From Marimonas arenosa (GTDB lineage: Bacteria; Pseudomonadota; Alphaproteobacteria; Rhodobacterales; Rhodobacteraceae), in the NCBI RefSeq assembly GCF_030848945.1, contig NZ_JANHAX010000005.1, forward strand, positions 305,650 through 369,649: DNA of 64,000 nt, in the 5' to 3' direction. The notes under the pieces were generated by a model, which saw only the letters and a program-made list of their open reading frames with translations, made no database searches and was not told the DNA's origin. Below, piece by piece: positions 1 to 9,162 of the stretch. Made by a program: the position numbers and the translations under genes. Position 1 is the stretch's first letter; each line of letters starts with the position of its first letter.

Positions 1-131
1 AACACTGCCAACGGCAGCAAGACCGCCAGGACCGAAACCGCAACAATCCGGCGGACTGCCGCCCAACCATCCGAAATGTCAGAGGTTTCTCCGAAATATC
101 GCGTCGGACCGAGGATTGATGTCCGTCTCAT
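1..131 (-). CDS. 5' end of an unidentified gene, cut by the left window edge
   Basis: An ATG at 131 read leftwards stays open for 43 codons to the window edge. It is preceded by a very strong ribosome binding site (AGGAGG, 5 bases before the ATG region, about 135-145). The visible peptide starts MRRTSILGPTRYFG and ends in a hydrophobic stretch (about residues 29-43, IVAVSVLAVLLPLAV). It therefore looks like a cytoplasmic N-terminal tail followed by a first membrane helix or an uncleaved signal anchor. The product cannot be named from this fragment. Confidence 0.6.
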   Translation of the reverse strand, partial: MRRTSILGPTRYFGETSDISDGWAAVRRIVAVSVLAVLLPLAV

Positions 132-351
132 GTCTCGCCTCCTTCCAAAACCCTAATTTACCATGCCCGGTCGTGACGCTACATGACGCAAATCAATGGT
201 GACCCGGACTTTCGGCACGGCCAATCCCAAGGCGGTGACGCACCCTGCGGGACGGCGGGCGGGGCGATGTGCGCCAGCGCGAGCGCCGTGCCGGCCTCCC
301 GCCGGACCGCGCCGGCCGCAACATGATACGCGGCCGCGCCGACACCGCCGC

Positions 352-876
352 TCAGGCGGCGACAACCACGCGGTTGTCGGCGTCCGACCCGGCGACCTTT
401 GCCGAAGTCATCGCTCCCGTCCGATCAACCGCCCGATCCGGACCGGCACCGGCCCCTGCCGCCGCGTCCCGACCCGCGAGATCGACGCCCGACCGCCCGC
501 GGTCGGCCACCGCGAGGCTGCCCACCACGCCGGCCACCGCCATCTTCGCCATCAGCTCCGGCGACAGGTCCTCGCCCAGCAGGCAATAGAGCGACGGTAA
601 AAGATCATAGAGTTCGTCCACGTCCGCATCCGCCCGCGGCGTCACCACCATCGTGGTCACGTCCGGGTTGCGCAGCTCGGCCGACAGCGCCACCGCGTGG
701 CTCAACCGATCCCCGACCCGTTCGGCCATCACCACCAGGTCGAATACCCCCAGATCGGCATAGGCCGACGCGGTGTCGACATCCTCGGCCGTCACCACCT
801 GGAAATTGCGCTTGAACAGCGCCATCGCCGTCGCCGCCTGCGCTCTGCGGTCATCGTTCAGAATCAAGGCCTGCAT
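352..876 (-). CDS. Receiver-like (degenerate response regulator fold) protein
   Basis: The 174-residue product has a CheY-like pattern over about residues 1-120: an acidic pair near the N-terminus (LNDD), alternating hydrophobic strands, a TP pair after the fourth strand, and a conserved-looking C-terminal helix. The usual phosphoacceptor Asp after strand 3 is missing: the sequence there runs DLVVMAER. Phosphorylation is therefore unlikely and the domain may act as a docking or pseudo-receiver module. The tail after residue 125 is Ala/Gly/Asp-rich and probably disordered. I chose the ATG at 876 because AGGAG lies 8 bases upstream; an in-frame ATG at 912 exists without a good site. The family call is by fold pattern only. 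Confidence 0.55.
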   Translation of the reverse strand: MQALILNDDRRAQAATAMALFKRNFQVVTAEDVDTASAYADLGVFDLVVMAERVGDRLSHAVALSAELRNPDVTTMVVTPRADADVDELYDLLPSLYCLLGEDLSPELMAKMAVAGVVGSLAVADRGRSGVDLAGRDAAAGAGAGPDRAVDRTGAMTSAKVAGSDADNRVVVAA

Positions 877-1032
877 CTCCGTCACTCCTTCTGAGGTCGT
901 CATTCGTTCCATCCCCAGCTTGCGACTCGAGGCGTGAAAAATTGCTTAAATGAATCGAAAAATCCGCCGGTCTCGCGCCGGCCTCGGCACCGGCTCTTGC
1001 GTGCGGCCCGGGCTTGGGTCATTCATGCGGCC

Positions 1033-1446
1033 ATGGACTGGCTGAAGATCATTCACATCCTCTGCGTCATGGGCTGGATGACCAGCGTTTTCGCCGTGCC
1101 CCGCGCCCTGATCTACTGGAAGCGCGAATATGCCCGTGTGGCGGAGTTCGGCCCGCTGGGCGATCTCACCATCCGGCTCTACCGCTTCTCCGCCATGCTC
1201 GCCGTGATCGGCGTCATCACCGGCCTGTGGCTGGCCTGGTCGATCTGGAGCTTTGCACCCTGGACGCTGGTCAAGCTCGGACTCGTCGCGCTGCTGGCCG
1301 TCCACTACATCTGGACCGGCGTCCTCGTGATCCGCGCCAAACGCGGCGAGTTCCGCGAATCCGACTTGTTCCTGCGCATCTTCAACGAGGTCTCGGTCAT
1401 CGCCGCCATTGCCATCCTCTGGGCGGTGGTCGTCAAACCGTTCTGA
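1033..1446 (+). CDS. HemJ/CopD-like integral membrane protein
   Basis: The 137-residue protein has about four membrane helices. It begins with DWLKIIHILCVMGWM, placing a His in helix 1, and carries a Lys in the WTLVKLGLVALLAVHYIW segment. Conserved His and Lys at such positions are the hallmarks of the HemJ family of protoporphyrinogen IX oxidases (UPF0093), for which about 140 residues is normal; CopD-domain proteins are the close alternative. If HemJ, it would oxidise protoporphyrinogen IX in the inner membrane during haem synthesis. Start choice: the ATG at 1033 matches the family N-terminus, while an upstream in-frame extension to 934 is Arg-rich and unlike the family. The next gene follows after 8 bases, suggesting co-transcription. 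Confidence 0.6.
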   Translation: MDWLKIIHILCVMGWMTSVFAVPRALIYWKREYARVAEFGPLGDLTIRLYRFSAMLAVIGVITGLWLAWSIWSFAPWTLVKLGLVALLAVHYIWTGVLVIRAKRGEFRESDLFLRIFNEVSVIAAIAILWAVVVKPF

Positions 1447-1454
1447 GGCAACCC

Positions 1455-1928
1455 ATGGCAAAACCTTTCCTGTCCGAACCGATGCAGGTCGAGACCCAGT
1501 GGCTCGACTACAACGGCCATCTCAACATGGCCTTCTACAACGTGCTGATGGATCGCGGCGTCGACCAGCTCTGGGACCGGCTGGGTTTCGGCCCCGACTA
1601 TCGCGAGCGCACCGGCTGTACCACCTATTCCGCCGAGTACCACATGCGTTACGTGCGCGAACTGCATGCCGGCGACCGCGTGCGTGTCTCCTACCAACTG
1701 CTCGACTGGAGCCCCAAGAGCTTCCACTTCTACCAGGAGCTCATCCACGACGACGGCTGGATTTCCGCCACCGGCGAAGGCCTCGGCCTGCATGTCGACC
1801 AGTCCGGGCCGAAAGTCGTGCCAATGCCCGCCGACATCCACGCCAAGTTCGAGGCGCTCTTCGCCGAGCACAGCCAACTCCCCCGCCCGCAGCATGTCGG
1901 CCACCCGATCGGCATCCGGCGCACGTAG
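1455..1928 (+). CDS. Hotdog-fold acyl-CoA thioesterase
   Basis: The 157-residue protein carries the 4-hydroxybenzoyl-CoA thioesterase-type signature QWLDYNGHLNMAFYNVLMD, in which Asp and Asn/His line the active site, followed by the long central helix. It resembles the thioesterases often annotated near carnitine or betaine degradation genes, but none of those genes are present here, so the substrate is unknown. It starts 8 bases after the HemJ/CopD-like stop, so the two are probably one transcript. Length is normal for a single hotdog domain. Confidence 0.75.
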   Translation: MAKPFLSEPMQVETQWLDYNGHLNMAFYNVLMDRGVDQLWDRLGFGPDYRERTGCTTYSAEYHMRYVRELHAGDRVRVSYQLLDWSPKSFHFYQELIHDDGWISATGEGLGLHVDQSGPKVVPMPADIHAKFEALFAEHSQLPRPQHVGHPIGIRRT

Positions 1929-2223
1929 GTTGGCGGCCACCTCACCGCGCCGACTGCGGGCAGACACCTGAAAACGCGCCTTGCCGCCGAGGACCGGATC
2001 ACCGCGCCCGTCCGCCGTGCGCCGGGTTAACCCACCTCTGACCAAACCGTTACGCGTCCGCGCGCCAGACAGGGTGCCAGCCAGCCTGCCAGCTAGGGCG
2101 CCATACCGCCGGGTTTCGCGGATCATGGCACGTTAACCCGCCGGGCCGCCGGTTTAACCTTTGCTTTCCTTAACCGCCGGGCCTTGCTATGACACCGCGG
2201 TCGCAATTGATGGGTCTGCCAGC

Positions 2224-2673
2224 ATGACGCAGTACGAATACAAGGTCGTCCCCGCCCCGAGAAAAGGGCTCAAGAGCAAAGGCGTGAGAAGCGCCGAGGC
2301 GCGGTTTGCCTATGCAATTCAGACGCTTATGAACGACATGGCCGGCGCCGGGTGGGAATTCCTGCGGGCCGAAACACTCGCCTCCGAGGAGCGCCACGGG
2401 CTCGCCTCGGCCCAGACCGTCTACCGCGACCTGCTGGTCTTCCGCCGCCCCCGCGCGCACCCCGAAGCCGCGGTTAACCTCGCGGTGACAGAGTCGGTCA
2501 CACCCGATGACGACCCGGCGCCCAGCGATACGGCCGACCGCCCCGCACCCGACACCGATACGCCATCCGAGGCCGAGGCGGCCGCCGGAGACGAAACCCG
2601 CGCCTGGTCAGAAGGCGAACCCGCGCCCGAGCCGGAAGAAGCCACGGCTTTCGAAACCAGCCGTCGCGACTGA
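2224..2673 (+). CDS. DUF4177 domain protein with acidic tail
   Basis: The 149-residue product starts MTQYEYKVVPAPRKG and contains the GAGWEFLRAE core typical of DUF4177 within residues 1-75. Residues about 80-149 are Pro/Asp/Glu/Thr-rich, low complexity and probably disordered. The function of DUF4177 is not established. The ATG at 2224 fits the domain start. The gene is convergent with bolA, with only 6 bases between the stops. Confidence 0.7.
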   Translation: MTQYEYKVVPAPRKGLKSKGVRSAEARFAYAIQTLMNDMAGAGWEFLRAETLASEERHGLASAQTVYRDLLVFRRPRAHPEAAVNLAVTESVTPDDDPAPSDTADRPAPDTDTPSEAEAAAGDETRAWSEGEPAPEPEEATAFETSRRD

Positions 2674-2679
2674 CCCGGC

Positions 2680-2934
2680 TCAGCCGAGGTCGAGGGCCAG
2701 GGCGTGGATCGAGGCCACCAGATCCGGCCCCAGAGCCCGGTGCACCGCCCGGTGCCGCTCAACCCGGCTCATCGCGGCAAGTTCCGGCGCACGCAGGCGC
2801 ACCGCGAAATGGCTCTCGCCTGAACCGTCATCGCCGGCATGGCCGGCATGACGGTGCGATTCATTCACGATTTCAAGCGACTGCACCGAAAACGCAGCCT
2901 CGAGGGCCTTGCGGATCTCCGAATCCTTCCCCAT
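2680..2934 (-). CDS. bolA: BolA family protein
   Basis: The 84-residue product has the BolA layout: a first helix (IRKALEAAFS), the strand LEIVNESHRHAGH, then ESHFAVRLRAPELAAMSRVERHR with the helix-turn-helix-like segment and a C-terminal LALDL. The His residues in NESHRHAGH are those BolA proteins use with monothiol glutaredoxins to bind a 2Fe-2S cluster. I chose the ATG at 2934 (purine-rich site GGGGAAAGGGAAAAA before it); an in-frame ATG at 2967 would add 11 residues. It lies back-to-back with the J-domain gene at 3022, an arrangement common in this family of bacteria. Confidence 0.85.
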   Translation of the reverse strand: MGKDSEIRKALEAAFSVQSLEIVNESHRHAGHAGDDGSGESHFAVRLRAPELAAMSRVERHRAVHRALGPDLVASIHALALDLG

Positions 2935-3021
2935 TTTTTCCCTTTCCCCTCTTCCGGTTTCCGCCATTTAGGCTAAACTCCCGGGTCCGAGTCTAAAAGC
3001 GCGTCGCAAAGGTGTCAGAAA

Positions 3022-3648
3022 ATGCCATCCAAACCCGATCCATTCGGTTTCGATATGTCCGTTTCGACGGCCAAGAAAAAGAACCCGCGCGGCCGCCGCG
3101 GTATGTCCGGCGCCTCGGAAACCTCGACGCGCGTCTGCGAGAAGGACGGCTGCACCGAGCCCGGCCAGTACCGAGCGCCCAAAGCTCCGGACGTACTCGA
3201 CGATTTCTTCTGGTTCTGCAAGGACCATGTCCGCGAATATAACTTGAAATGGAATTTCTTCGACGGCACCACCGAGGCCGAACTCAACGCCCAGATGTCG
3301 AAGGACAAGGTCTGGGAGCGTGAAACAAAGCCAATGAATGACCCCGAGGCACGCGCCTGGGCGCGGCTCGGAATCGAGGATCCGCACCAGGTGCTGGGCG
3401 GCAACGCCACGCAGAACCCCGGCAAAACCCGCACCGGTTCCCGCCGCCTGCCCCCGACCGAGCGCCGCGCCGTCGAGATCCTGGAAGTGGCGGACACCGC
3501 CACCAAGGTCGAGGTGCGCAAGGCCTACAAGGCGCTGATCAAGGTGCTGCACCCGGACATGAACGGCGGTGATCGCAGCCAGGAAGAGCAGCTGCAAGAG
3601 GTCGTCTGGGCCTGGGACCAGATCAAGGACAGCCGCAACTTCAAGTAG
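3022..3648 (+). CDS. J-domain (DnaJ-like) co-chaperone
   Basis: The 208-residue protein has its J domain at the C-terminus (about residues 150-208): ILEVADTATKVEVRKAYKAL, then the diagnostic HPD tripeptide in LHPDMNGGD, then a final helix. The N-terminal half contains a CEKDGC pair and a WFCKDHVREYN segment conserved in alphaproteobacterial members. The protein probably stimulates a DnaK-type ATPase; its client is unknown. It is divergent from bolA (87-bp gap, so promoters for both must lie in 2935-3021). Confidence 0.8.
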   Translation: MPSKPDPFGFDMSVSTAKKKNPRGRRGMSGASETSTRVCEKDGCTEPGQYRAPKAPDVLDDFFWFCKDHVREYNLKWNFFDGTTEAELNAQMSKDKVWERETKPMNDPEARAWARLGIEDPHQVLGGNATQNPGKTRTGSRRLPPTERRAVEILEVADTATKVEVRKAYKALIKVLHPDMNGGDRSQEEQLQEVVWAWDQIKDSRNFK

Positions 3649-4110
3649 GGTTGGCACCACCATCCTACGGCGCCGTGGTGCGCCCGGCGCCTCCCGAGCA
3701 GCATGCTCTGAAAACGCGCGGGTCTACCGCCGCGCAAGCCGGTGCTTCCTGTTGATCTGTGCCGGGTAATGGGATGGCGACAGGACACCCGGTCAGGCTG
3801 TTTGGGGGACAGCCGTTGGATCAGCCCGGCATCCTGCCGCCAATGGGTCACGGCCTAAAGGGTCAGGACAATGACCTTTCCAGCATCGCCCGCCGGCCGG
3901 AATAATTCTATAAACTTAGGCTCAACGTCCTAAACCAATGGAATATGCCGGTCCGTTTCTGCCCGAAACCAACGTGGATGTTCTGCTGCGGTCGTCACAC
4001 GGAGCGTCGACCCGGGCGGCCGCCACCAAGACCGACACGGGTGGCTCTGCGACACGTACCCCTCACCGCACGGTGGCCTTCGGATTTCTTCAGTATTTTC
4101 GTCGATGTTC
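3649..4110. other. Intergenic stretch without a convincing gene
   Basis: This lies between the ends of the J-domain gene and msrB (convergent). Short open frames on both strands lack a ribosome binding site and have atypical, Arg/Ala/Pro-rich products. The only notable item is an AT-rich patch at 3901-3935, including a short inverted repeat TTAGG/CCTAA (3916-3920 and 3929-3933). I see no clear terminator or RNA gene. Confidence 0.5.
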
Positions 4111-4581
4111 TCACGCGGGCCGGAACACGAGGCTTACGCCGTTGATGCAATGCCGTTTGCCGGTGGGTTTCGGTCCATCGTCGAAAATATGGCCCAGATG
4201 CGAGCCGCAGCGGCGACAATGGCATTCGGTATGGACGCCCCAGATGGTGCGGTCGGGCTTGGTGCCGATGGCCTCGGGCAGCGCCTGCCAGAAGCTCGGC
4301 CAACCGGTGCCGCTGTCGAACTTGTGCTTCGAGGAATAGAGCGGCAGCTCGCACCCGCGGCAGTGATAGGTGCCCGCCGCATAGGTCTTGTCGAGCGGCG
4401 AGGTGAAGGCGCGTTCGGTACCTTCCCGTCGCATCACCTTGTATTCAAGCGGCGTCAGCATCGCACGCCACTCGGCGTCGGTCCGCGTCACCTCGAAGGC
4501 CCGCGCCCGCTGCGGGCTCAGGCCCATTATCGTCAATGCAGATCCCGCCAACGCGCTGCCAACCAGAAACCGTCTGTTCAT
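4111..4581 (-). CDS. msrB: Exported peptide-methionine (R)-S-oxide reductase MsrB
   Basis: The 156-residue protein has the MsrB signatures in order: a CRGC pair, SGTGWPSFW, CRRCGSHLGHIFDDGP (second zinc Cys pair), and the catalytic Cys in KRHCINGVSL. Both zinc-binding CxxC pairs are present. Residues 1-29 form a twin-arginine-like signal (MNRRFLVGSALAG...ARA), so repair of oxidised methionine probably happens in the periplasm. The ATG at 4581 follows a GAGGGAGATG site; the longer in-frame extension upstream is rejected because it would bury the signal peptide. The gene stands alone. Confidence 0.88.
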   Translation of the reverse strand: MNRRFLVGSALAGSALTIMGLSPQRARAFEVTRTDAEWRAMLTPLEYKVMRREGTERAFTSPLDKTYAAGTYHCRGCELPLYSSKHKFDSGTGWPSFWQALPEAIGTKPDRTIWGVHTECHCRRCGSHLGHIFDDGPKPTGKRHCINGVSLVFRPA

Positions 4582-4688
4582 GGACACATCTCCCTCACTT
4601 GGCCGCACTGTCAACACGCCAACGCAACCTGACAACAGGGCGACGGTCAAAATCGCGCGAACGTGAGCCGGCGCGAGCGGCAAGGGTC

Positions 4689-5459
4689 TCAGAGCACTCC
4701 CTCGGTCTCGATCTTAAGCGTGGCGCCGCAGTGTTTGCAGTGGACCGCGTCGGGGTCGTGCAGGCTCAGCCCGCAAGTCTGGCAGCTGTGGCGTACCTTG
4801 GGCGGCCGGAACAGCGCCGTGGCGAGCCGTAGGAACAGCGTGATGCCCACGATCATCACCACCACCGCCAAAAGCCGCCCGCCAGTACCGTGCAGGGTGA
4901 TGTCGCCGAACCCGGTGGTGGTCAACGTTGTCACGGTAAAGTAAAGCGCGTCAGCATAGTTGCGGATTTCCGGGTTTACCCCATATTGCGTGGCATAAAT
5001 CAGCCCGGTCATCACGAACAGAAAAACCGTCAGGTTGACGGTCGCGAGAATGACGTCTTCGTGCCGCCGAAAATAGCTGAAATCCTGCCTCAGCCGCGAG
5101 GCCAATTGATAGGTATGAAACAGTCTGAGGGTGCGCAGGATCCGCAGGAAACCGAACCCCTCACCGGCGATCGGGGCGATGAAACTGACCATCGCCACCA
5201 TGTCGGCCCAGATCACCGGTCGCAGGAAAAAGCTCTTCTTTTTCCGGTCGATCAGGAAACGCAACACGAAATCGGCAAGGATCAGCACCCCGAACGCCAG
5301 ATCAGCCAGTTCGACCGCCCTTGTGTGCTCGAAAAACGAAGTCACGATCACGAACAGGATGGTGACCATGTCGAAAACCAGAAGCCCATAGCGGAACCTG
5401 TGCGCCGCGGCGCTGTGGCCTTCGTAGAGCTCCCGCAAACGGTCCAACCTTTGCGCCAT
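4689..5459 (-). CDS. Voltage-gated-type potassium channel with C-terminal zinc ribbon
   Basis: The 256-residue protein has six predicted membrane segments; an Arg-rich S4-like helix ([21 protein letters not shown]) precedes the pore. The selectivity filter reads TLTTTGFGD, a K+-channel type filter. The last 40 residues carry two CxxC pairs (CQTC and CKHC) about 14 residues apart, a rubredoxin-like zinc ribbon that would sit in the cytoplasm below the pore. The ATG at 5459 matches the family N-terminus; the in-frame extension upstream is unlike the family. It is divergent from cobS. Confidence 0.82.
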   Translation of the reverse strand: MAQRLDRLRELYEGHSAAAHRFRYGLLVFDMVTILFVIVTSFFEHTRAVELADLAFGVLILADFVLRFLIDRKKKSFFLRPVIWADMVAMVSFIAPIAGEGFGFLRILRTLRLFHTYQLASRLRQDFSYFRRHEDVILATVNLTVFLFVMTGLIYATQYGVNPEIRNYADALYFTVTTLTTTGFGDITLHGTGGRLLAVVVMIVGITLFLRLATALFRPPKVRHSCQTCGLSLHDPDAVHCKHCGATLKIETEGVL

Positions 5460-5667
5460 GTCGTTTCCCTGCACACGCCCTGGTCGGTGGATAAGACCTG
5501 ACTTCGGAGAAAGTTTCCAGTCCGCAGACATGGGCCGCGACGACCCGTCCGGCGCCCGGTCGGGTCCCGCCCCCGCGTCATTTCGGCCCGCCCCTTGCCC
5601 TTGGCCCGGAATTGTTGCACCACGGGCGCAGTTTTTTGATGACGCGACCGACGAGGAACGACGGAAC

Positions 5668-6654
5668 ATGGCGGACGGCATGATCGACCCAGCAGCGAAA
5701 CCGACCGAGGACATCTCGGTCCGCGATGTCTTTGGCATCGACAGCGACATGAAAGTAAAGGGTTTTGCCGACCGCAGCGAGCGTGTGCCCGATCTCGACA
5801 CCACCTACAAGTTCGACCCGGACACCACGCTGGCGATCCTCGCCGGCTTCGCCCACAACCGCCGGGTGATGATTCAGGGCTATCACGGCACCGGCAAATC
5901 GACCCATATCGAACAGGTGGCGAGCCGCCTTAACTGGCCCTGCGTGCGGGTCAACCTGGACAGCCATATTTCCCGGATCGACCTCATCGGCAAGGACGCG
6001 ATCAAGCTCAAGGACGGCAAGCAGGTGACCGAGTTCCACGAGGGCATCCTGCCCTGGGCGCTCAGGAACCCGACGGCCATCGTGTTCGACGAATACGACG
6101 CCGGCCGCGCCGACGTGATGTTCGTGATCCAGCGGGTGCTGGAGCATGACGGCAAGCTGACGCTGCTGGACCAGAACGAGGTGATCACGCCGAACAGGTA
6201 TTTCCGCCTCTTCGCCACCGCCAACACGGTGGGCCTAGGCGACACCACCGGGCTCTATCACGGGGTGCAGCAGATCAACCAGGCGCAGATGGACCGCTGG
6301 TCGCTCGTGGCCACGCTCAATTATCTCAGCCACGATGCCGAGACGATGATCGTGCTTGGCAAGGCACCGCATTTCAACACCGAGAAGGGCCGCCAGACCG
6401 TCGCCCAGATGGTCACCGTCGCCGACCTCACGCGCACCGCCTTCATGAACGGCGATCTGTCGACCGTGATGTCGCCGCGGACGGTGATCAACTGGGCCTG
6501 GAACACCGAGATTTTCCGCGATGTCGGCTATGCCTTCCGGGTGACTTTCTTGAACAAATGCGACGAGCTGGAACGCCAGACCGTGGCCGAATTCTACCAG
6601 CGCTGCTTCGACGAGGAACTGCCCGAAAGCGCCGCCAGCGTGAGTTTGGGGTGA
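5668..6654 (+). CDS. cobS: Cobaltochelatase subunit CobS (AAA+ ATPase)
   Basis: The 328-residue protein is a MoxR-clade AAA+ ATPase: Walker [10 protein letters not shown] at about residues 71-79, Walker B-like IVFDEYDAG, and sensor region [11 protein letters not shown]. Length and motifs match CobS of the aerobic B12 pathway, where CobN-CobS-CobT inserts cobalt into hydrogenobyrinate a,c-diamide. cobN is not in the window. Start ATG 5668 follows GAGGAACGACGGAAC. cobT lies 342 bp downstream, separated by a small orphan gene. A role as a general MoxR/VWA pair cannot be excluded, but the specific similarity favours CobS. Confidence 0.88.
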   Translation: MADGMIDPAAKPTEDISVRDVFGIDSDMKVKGFADRSERVPDLDTTYKFDPDTTLAILAGFAHNRRVMIQGYHGTGKSTHIEQVASRLNWPCVRVNLDSHISRIDLIGKDAIKLKDGKQVTEFHEGILPWALRNPTAIVFDEYDAGRADVMFVIQRVLEHDGKLTLLDQNEVITPNRYFRLFATANTVGLGDTTGLYHGVQQINQAQMDRWSLVATLNYLSHDAETMIVLGKAPHFNTEKGRQTVAQMVTVADLTRTAFMNGDLSTVMSPRTVINWAWNTEIFRDVGYAFRVTFLNKCDELERQTVAEFYQRCFDEELPESAASVSLG

Positions 6655-6661
6655 GTGGCGC

Positions 6662-6991
6662 ATGGTAGATTGGAAAACAGATACCAAGCCCGACTATGAG
6701 CATCTCTGCATGGCATTCTTAGAAACCTATGCACTCGATTTGAAGAAAGCGCTTGTCGAAAACGGTATGTCAGAGAAGAAGGCAGAGCCGTTCATCGAGA
6801 CGGCGGTTTTTTGTTTGGCCATGATATTCGATCAGGGCCGAATCCGTTTGTCCGAAAAGCCCTTCAAACCCGTACTCGGGTTTCGCGATCAGGTAGGCCA
6901 GATTGACAACGGACCGCGGGTTAAGAAATTTGATCTGCACGACTATGCCATAGGGATGGTATCCTCGGCATTCGACGGGAATGATTGGTGA
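6662..6991 (+). CDS. Small orphan protein between cobS and cobT
   Basis: This 109-residue protein of unknown function has no recognisable motif, signal peptide or membrane segment. It reads as a mixed helical cytoplasmic protein ([34 protein letters not shown]). Its codons are visibly more A/T-rich than those of cobS and cobT (for example AAA, ATT, GAT and TTT are frequent), which suggests it was acquired later. It begins 7 bases after the cobS stop, and its stop (6989-6991) overlaps upstream candidate starts of cobT, so it is probably translated in the same operon. Confidence 0.55.
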   Translation: MVDWKTDTKPDYEHLCMAFLETYALDLKKALVENGMSEKKAEPFIETAVFCLAMIFDQGRIRLSEKPFKPVLGFRDQVGQIDNGPRVKKFDLHDYAIGMVSSAFDGNDW

Positions 6992-6996
6992 GCGGA

Positions 6997-8871
6997 ATGA
7001 AAAAGCCTACCGAAAACCCCGCCGATCCGTTTAAAAAGGCGCTGGCCGAGGCCACCAAGGTGATGGCCGACGATCCCGAGCTATCGGTGTCCTACACGGT
7101 CGATCCGTCGGGGCTCAGTGGCGACGCCATGCGCCTGCCGCAGGTCAGCCGCCGGATGACGCGTGACGAGGTGCTGCTGGCCCGCGGCACGGCCGACGCG
7201 CTGGCGCTGCGGCACAAGTATCACGACAACGCCACCCATGCCCGCTATGCCCCCGCGGGCGACATGGCACGCGATATTTTCGAAGCGATGGAAACCGCCC
7301 GCTGCGAGGCGATGGGCGCCCGCGACATGCCCGGCACCGCCAGCAATATCGACGTCAAGATTTCCAATGACGCCGCCCGCGCCGGCTTCGACCAGATCAC
7401 CGACCGGGCCGAGGCGCCGCTGGCCAATGCCGCCGGTTACCTCATTCGACAGCTCGCCACCGGTCGTGACCTGCCCCCCGGGGCGCAGAACATTGTCGAT
7501 CTCTGGCAGGGGTTTATCGAGGAACAGGCCGGCGGCACGCTGGACGGACTCAAGGCGAAACTCGCCGACCAGGCCGATTTTGCCCGCTTCACCCGCCAGG
7601 TGATCGAGGACCTCGGCTATGGCGACCAGTTGGGTGACGATCCCGACGCGCCAGACCACGAGGACGACTCCGAGGACGATCAGTCCGAAGAGGACCAGCA
7701 GGACGAAGAGGGCGGCGAAGAACAGTCGCAGGACCAGACCGGCGAAGCCGACCCGGAGCAGACCCAGGACGAACAACAGGACGCCGCCGAGGCCCAGGTC
7801 TCGATGGACGAGATGGCCGACGAAGAGATGGGCGAAGAGGCCGACATGCCCGACGGCGAGGCGCCGCTCGAGCCACCGCCGCCCGCGCCGCTTTCCGACG
7901 CTGATCCCGACTATCGCGCCTACGAGACCGAGTTCGACGAGGAAATCGCCGCCGAGGATCTGGCCGAACCGGCCGAACTGGAACGGCTGCGCGCCTATCT
8001 CGACCAACAGCTCGAACCACTGAAGGGCGCGGTCGGACGGCTCGCCAACAAGCTCCAGCGCCGGTTGCAGGCGCAACAGAACCGCTCCTGGCTGTTCGAC
8101 CTCGAGGAAGGTATCCTCGACGCCGGCCGGCTGGCCCGCGTCGTCGCCAACCCGACCACACCGCTCAGCTTCAAGATCGAGAAGGATACCGAGTTCCGCG
8201 ATACCGTGGTGACCCTGCTGCTCGACAATTCCGGTTCGATGCGTGGCCGGCCGATCTCGATCGCCGCGATCTGCGCCGACGTGCTGGCGCGGACGCTGGA
8301 ACGTTGCGACGTCAAGGTCGAGATCCTCGGCTTCACCACCCGCGCCTGGAAAGGCGGCCAGAGTCGCGAGAAATGGCTGGGCACGGGCCGGCCGCAGCAA
8401 CCCGGGCGCCTGAACGATCTGCGACACATCATCTACAAGCGCGCCGACGCCCCCTGGCGCCGGGCCCGGGAGAACCTCGGCCTGATGATGAAGGAAGGGC
8501 TGCTGAAGGAAAACATCGACGGCGAGGCGCTGGAATGGGCGCATCGCCGCATGGCGATGCGGCCCGAGGCCCGCAAGATCCTGATGGTGATCTCCGACGG
8601 CGCCCCGGTGGACGATTCGACCCTGTCGGTGAACCCCGCCAACTATCTGGAGAAACACCTGCGCGACGTGATCGCGATGATCGAGAAGAAGAAATGGGTC
8701 GAGCTTCTGGCGATCGGTATCGGCCATGACGTGACGCGCTATTATGATCGTGCGGTAACCATCACCGATGTCGAACAGCTCGCCGGTGCCATGACCGAAC
8801 AGCTTGCCGCGCTCTTCGACCACGATCCGCGCGCCCGCGCCCGCTTCCTCGGCATCAGGAAGGCGAGCTGA
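6997..8871 (+). CDS. cobT: Cobaltochelatase subunit CobT (VWA domain)
   Basis: The 624-residue protein has an N-terminal helical domain, a strongly acidic linker (about residues 210-290, runs of Asp/Glu/Gln) and a C-terminal von Willebrand A domain. The MIDAS motif is [13 protein letters not shown] (Asp at about residue 410), followed by the family hallmark [10 protein letters not shown]. This is the CobT layout; with CobS it forms the chaperone-like ring that drives CobN. Start choice is uncertain: TTG 6985, GTG 6988 and ATG 6997 are in frame, and I prefer the ATG. Confidence 0.88.
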   Translation: MKKPTENPADPFKKALAEATKVMADDPELSVSYTVDPSGLSGDAMRLPQVSRRMTRDEVLLARGTADALALRHKYHDNATHARYAPAGDMARDIFEAMETARCEAMGARDMPGTASNIDVKISNDAARAGFDQITDRAEAPLANAAGYLIRQLATGRDLPPGAQNIVDLWQGFIEEQAGGTLDGLKAKLADQADFARFTRQVIEDLGYGDQLGDDPDAPDHEDDSEDDQSEEDQQDEEGGEEQSQDQTGEADPEQTQDEQQDAAEAQVSMDEMADEEMGEEADMPDGEAPLEPPPPAPLSDADPDYRAYETEFDEEIAAEDLAEPAELERLRAYLDQQLEPLKGAVGRLANKLQRRLQAQQNRSWLFDLEEGILDAGRLARVVANPTTPLSFKIEKDTEFRDTVVTLLLDNSGSMRGRPISIAAICADVLARTLERCDVKVEILGFTTRAWKGGQSREKWLGTGRPQQPGRLNDLRHIIYKRADAPWRRARENLGLMMKEGLLKENIDGEALEWAHRRMAMRPEARKILMVISDGAPVDDSTLSVNPANYLEKHLRDVIAMIEKKKWVELLAIGIGHDVTRYYDRAVTITDVEQLAGAMTEQLAALFDHDPRARARFLGIRKAS

Positions 8872-9162
8872 GCCAGAAAGTTGTGAAGGCGCCCAGCCGA
8901 TCTGACGCAGACGCGTGCGACAACCTTCGAGGCGCGGTCCGCCCAGAATGATCCCGCTGTCACGCCGCTCTCCATCACACGACACCGAAAACCCCTTTGG
9001 ACCGCCGGCGGACGGACTTTAATCCAGTGCCGATGTAAACCGACGACAGCGAGCGGTCTGCCATGATCCGCGTCGGCGCCTATTGTCCCCGCATGGTGGT
9101 ATTCGCCCTTGCACCAGCCCGGCATTCCCGGCTCAATACCGCGAAACGGCAAGGGAGGCCCG

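Noticed and set aside
7081..8985. Long open frame (over 600 codons) antisense to cobT
   Set aside because: It is a GC-rich shadow of cobT: it follows the same codon bias in mirror image, has no ribosome site and no recognisable motifs.
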